From assembly GCA_964498395.1 (NCBI GenBank), contig CAZCHE010000005.1, forward strand, positions 1 through 64,000: DNA of 64,000 nt. The letters are read 5' to 3'. Positions 61,416 to 64,000 of this stretch are shown here, one piece after another; position 1 is the first letter of the stretch, and each line of letters begins with the position of its first letter. A program made the position numbers and the translations under genes. Origin of the DNA: Parapedobacter sp964498395. GTDB lineage: Bacteria; Bacteroidota; Bacteroidia; Sphingobacteriales; Sphingobacteriaceae. Under the pieces are notes generated by a model. That model saw nothing but the letters and a program-made list of their open reading frames with translations. It searched no databases and was not told where the DNA came from.

Positions 61416-63191
61416 TTACCAACGGCTCTTTTCCCGGCGTTTTCCTCCTGAGAAATCGCGGAATCCGCCACCGCCGTTTTCACGTCTACGGCGTCCACCG
61501 CTTTCACCTCCATTTCGGAAGGAGCGATTCCGCTTTTCGCCACGGTTTTCGCTGCGCCCTTCACCTGCGTTTTCCACACGGACGGTACGGCCATTGAAAT
61601 CCACGTCTTGGAATCCCTTGAATACCTTGTCAACCGAAGCGTTTTCAACCTCGAAAAATGTATATACACCTTTGAGGTCTATTTTGCCAATGGCCTTGCC
61701 ACTGATATTCGTGTTGTTGCAGATATAACCAAGGATATCGCCACGGCTGAAATCATCTACCGATCCCAAGTTGATAAACAACCGGGTGAAATCTGATTTG
61801 TATCCATCGCGACCAAAGCGCTCGCTTTTTCCCTTACGCTCGTTACCACCGCGGCCTTCACTAGCATCCACATTGAGATCAGGTGCGTTTTGGTAGTATT
61901 CCAAGAAGCGATTGAACTCTAGGGAAGCGAAGCGCTTGATGATTTCCTCTTTGCTGAGGTCTGCGAAGCTATCCATGATTTTGGGTAGGTAGCGGTCGAT
62001 ATGGTCGTCATTCACGGCCACGTCGTGTACCTTGTTGATCAGGGCAAACAGTTGTTTCTCTACGACGGCGTCTCCCTTAGGTACTTCCATCCGTTCGAAT
62101 TGCTTGCCGATGACTTTCTCGATTTGGCGGATTTTGCCCAACTCTTTCAGGTTGACCAATGAAATGGAAATACCTGTTTTACCGGCACGGGCGGTACGGC
62201 CACTGCGGTGCGTGTAGTTTTCGATTTCATCTGGCAATGAGAAATTGATCACGTGCGTGACATCATTCACGTCGATACCGCGTGCCGCTACGTCCGTTGC
62301 AATAAGCAATTGCAAGCTTCGATCACGGTAGCGCTTCATCACCTTGTCACGTTGTTGCTGGGAGAGGTCTCCATGCAATGAATCGGCATTGTAGCCGTCT
62401 TTGATCAGCGCTTCGGCAATCTCTTGGGTTTCTACCTTGGTGCGGCAGAACACGATACCGAATATCTCGGGATTTGAGTCTACGATGCGCTTGAAAGCAG
62501 CATACTTGTCACGAGCACGTACCACGTAATAGTGGTGCTCAATGTTGGCGTTGCCGCTGTTTTTGGTGCCTACAGTTAATTCGAATGGATCGGTCATGTA
62601 GTTCTTAGCGATCCGTCTTACTTCTGCTGGCATGGTGGCGGAAAACAGCCACGTTTTTTTCTCGTCGGGGGTGGTAGACAGGATATTGTTGATGTCTTCC
62701 TGAAAGCCCATATTGAGCATTTCATCTGCTTCGTCGAGTACCACGTACTTTACATTGGAAAAATCAATCGCATTTCGGCCAATGATATCGAGCATACGGC
62801 CCGGTGTGGCTACTACGATCTGGACACCACGGCGAATCTGCCGCAATTGGTCACTAATGCTTGCTCCACCATAAACGGCGACAACATGCACGTTCGGAGT
62901 GTTCTTAGCAAATTTTTCGATGTCTTTGGCGATCTGCAAACACAACTCACGGGTAGGGCATAATACCAATGCCTGTGGATGTTTTTGCGTAAAGTCCAAA
63001 AGTTCTAACAATGGCAGGCCAAAAGCTGCGGTTTTGCCGGTGCCGGTTTGGGCTAATCCGACAAAATCGTTGCTGCCTGTGAGGAGTACCGGAACGGCTT
63101 GTTCCTGGATGGGAGTGGGTTTCTCGAACCCTAACTCTGCGATGGCATTAACAATATCATGACGGATCCCCAGTTCAATAAATGGGTTCAT
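61416..63191 (-). CDS. DEAD-box ATP-dependent RNA helicase with DbpA-type RNA-binding domain
   Basis: RNA helicase of 591 residues (start MNPFIELGIRHDIVNAIAELGFEKPTPIQ at 63191). Motifs are Q (GFEKPTPIQEQAVP), I AQTGTGKTAAF, Ia PTRELCLQIA, II VLDEADEML, III SAT, and VI HRSGRTARAGK. After the two RecA domains comes a linker, then a DbpA-like RNA-binding domain (about residues 455-530, FTRLFINLGSVDDFSRGDILGYI). The last 50 residues are Arg/Gly-rich. This build resembles CsdA/DeaD and is expected to act on structured RNA and ribosome assembly in the cold. Confidence 0.95.
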   Translation of the reverse strand: MNPFIELGIRHDIVNAIAELGFEKPTPIQEQAVPVLLTGSNDFVGLAQTGTGKTAAFGLPLLELLDFTQKHPQALVLCPTRELCLQIAKDIEKFAKNTPNVHVVAVYGGASISDQLRQIRRGVQIVVATPGRMLDIIGRNAIDFSNVKYVVLDEADEMLNMGFQEDINNILSTTPDEKKTWLFSATMPAEVRRIAKNYMTDPFELTVGTKNSGNANIEHHYYVVRARDKYAAFKRIVDSNPEIFGIVFCRTKVETQEIAEALIKDGYNADSLHGDLSQQQRDKVMKRYRDRSLQLLIATDVAARGIDVNDVTHVINFSLPDEIENYTHRSGRTARAGKTGISISLVNLKELGKIRQIEKVIGKQFERMEVPKGDAVVEKQLFALINKVHDVAVNDDHIDRYLPKIMDSFADLSKEEIIKRFASLEFNRFLEYYQNAPDLNVDASEGRGGNERKGKSERFGRDGYKSDFTRLFINLGSVDDFSRGDILGYICNNTNISGKAIGKIDLKGVYTFFEVENASVDKVFKGFQDVDFNGRTVRVENAGEGRSENRGEKRNRSFRNGGESGGRRRRENGGGGFRDFSGGKRREKSRW

Positions 63192-63232
63192 CAATAAAAT
63201 GTATACAATAGGCACTATTGCCTAAGGCGGCG

Positions 63233-63262
63233 CAAAGATAGGGTTAATAAATTGAAATTCAA
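63233..63262 (-). promoter_or_regulatory. promoter of the DEAD-box helicase gene
   Basis: Minus strand TTG (63262-63260), 19 bases, then TATCTTTG (63240-63233): the best consensus promoter of the window. The leader of about 35 bases contains the inverted repeat TAGGCA-ATAG-TGCCTA. Confidence 0.57.
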
Positions 63263-63278
63263 AATATAAAACAAAAAA

Positions 63279-63308
63279 GACCGCCCATTGATCAGGGCGG
63301 TCTTTTTT
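63279..63308. terminator. intrinsic terminator after the OmpA-family gene
   Basis: GACCGCCC (63279-63286) pairs with GGGCGGTC (63295-63302), with a T-run on each side. On the minus strand it ends transcription of the OmpA-family gene before the helicase promoter. Confidence 0.87.
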
Positions 63309-63332
63309 GTTTTAGCTATTTTTATGTTTCTC

Positions 63333-64000
63333 CTAGTAAAGCGTGAACTCCACCCTGCGGTTTTGTTGACGACCAGCTTCTGTATTATTGTTTGCAATAG
63401 GTTGTGTAGGGCCGTAACCGGTAGCTTCGATACGCGATGCATTTGCACCTTTGCTCACGAGGTAGGCTTTTACCGCCTCTGCGCGCTCTTTGGAAAGGCG
63501 CATGTTTGTTTGCATCGAACCGGTATTGTCGGTATGGCCTGCCAATTTCAGGCTGAAGTTTTTCTCGATTAACAATGCCGCTACCTTGTTGAGACTGGCG
63601 TGTGATGTCGAGCGAATCGTCGACTTGCCCGTATCGAACTCGAGGTTTTGGATCGCTTCATCGACCACACGGCGGTCTTCTTCGGTCACGACGACCTGCT
63701 GAATAACAGGGGCCTTAGGTTCGGGCAATGCGCAACCTGACCCGTCAACCTTGGTGTTTTCAGGCGTGTCCGGACATTTGTCGTAGCGATTAGCTACCCC
63801 GTCGCCGTCATCATCGGCCAAATCCGCGTAAAGCCGCTCGATTTGGGATTGCAATTTGGCATTCTCCGCTTTCTGTTCCTCCAACGCCTGCTTTTGTGCA
63901 AGCAAGTCATCATATTGTGCCAAATATTCCTTTTGCATGCCCGAAACCGGGTTGCTATTGGCTAGGGAAGGTTTCGTTTTGTCACCCAATGCAAACTCAA
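63333..64000 (-). CDS. OmpA-family outer membrane protein, 5' part outside the window
   Basis: C-terminal portion, at least 222 residues, of an OmpA-type protein; the frame continues open to the window edge, so the N-terminal barrel and signal peptide are missing. A coiled-coil stretch (about residues 18-52 of the visible part) rich in Gln, Glu and Lys comes first, then a thrombospondin type 3 calcium motif DDDGDGVANRYDKCPDTPENTKVDGSGC, and then the peptidoglycan-binding OmpA domain with LKLAGHTDNTGSMQTNMRLSKERAEAVKAYLVSKGANASRIEATGYG and a closing NRRVEFTLY. It anchors the outer membrane to the cell wall. Confidence 0.93.
   Translation of the reverse strand, partial: EFALGDKTKPSLANSNPVSGMQKEYLAQYDDLLAQKQALEEQKAENAKLQSQIERLYADLADDDGDGVANRYDKCPDTPENTKVDGSGCALPEPKAPVIQQVVVTEEDRRVVDEAIQNLEFDTGKSTIRSTSHASLNKVAALLIEKNFSLKLAGHTDNTGSMQTNMRLSKERAEAVKAYLVSKGANASRIEATGYGPTQPIANNNTEAGRQQNRRVEFTLY

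Noticed and set aside
1..64000. tRNA, rRNA, insertion sequence or prophage
   Set aside because: No cloverleaf-like intergenic sequence, transposase, integrase or phage gene was recognised on reading both strands.

Overview
The window is a chromosomal segment from a member of the Bacteroidota, most likely a Sphingobacteriaceae-type soil or plant-litter bacterium of moderate GC content (Parapedobacter-like is a guess from gene style only). Evidence for the phylum: SusC/SusD pairs, a hybrid two-component regulator with beta-propeller sensor, type IX secretion genes (porG, porT), a glycine-lipid acyltransferase pair, and promoters of the TAnnTTTG type instead of sigma70 boxes. No tRNA, rRNA, CRISPR array, insertion sequence or prophage was seen. 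One 10-N assembly gap lies at 9952-9961.

Region A (1-25291, all plus strand) is a xylan utilisation locus. It starts inside a SusD gene and runs SusC, SusD, a DUF1735-type surface protein and a large GH10 xylanase with inserted carbohydrate-binding modules. This is the order of the xusB-xusC-xusD-xusE-xyn10C core described in Prevotella and Bacteroides. A GH95 glycosidase (broken by the gap) and a hybrid two-component sensor/regulator follow. Then come a second GH10 lipoprotein, a GPH-family symporter, a cytoplasmic GH43 and a CE20-like SGNH esterase, matching the xynA/xynD/xynB/xynE set. The locus ends with three genes for non-phosphorylating oxidative pentose catabolism: an IlvD/EDD-family pentonate dehydratase, a XylX-like FAH-family dehydratase and an SMP-30 lactonase. 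The inferred flow is: xylan bound and cut at the surface, oligosaccharides imported through SusCD, trimmed and deacetylated in the periplasm, carried inward by the symporter, hydrolysed to pentose by GH43, and at least partly oxidised toward 2-oxoglutarate semialdehyde.

Region B (25298-56236) is mostly conserved core genome. It contains a membrane Fe-S/CCG oxidoreductase pair; a long minus-strand envelope cluster (CBS protein, nadK, porG, uppS, bamA, two Skp/OmpH chaperones); the glsA-glsB lipid pair; yqeY; an SDR; ubiE-porT with an ATGA overlap; dnaB; a UvrD-type helicase, DUF4290 and murA; a YceI lipoprotein; a cystathionine beta-synthase-like enzyme; AMP nucleosidase; clpP-clpX; holA; an ABC-F ATPase; and several small envelope or unknown proteins.

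Region C (56237-61332) is a hexuronate locus: altronate dehydratase, uronate isomerase and an ExuT-type transporter, with a LacI-type palindromic operator before the transporter. It could use uronic acids released from pectin or glucuronoxylan. Region D (61333-64000) has a DEAD-box RNA helicase and the 3' part of an OmpA-family protein that runs off the window.

The most notable points are the oxidative pentonate module attached to the xylan locus, an apparently permuted binding module in the first GH10 enzyme, an Asp in place of the fosfomycin-target Cys of MurA, a degenerate ATP-binding G1 box in the hybrid regulator, the LacI-type operator, and scattered word-like intergenic repeats.
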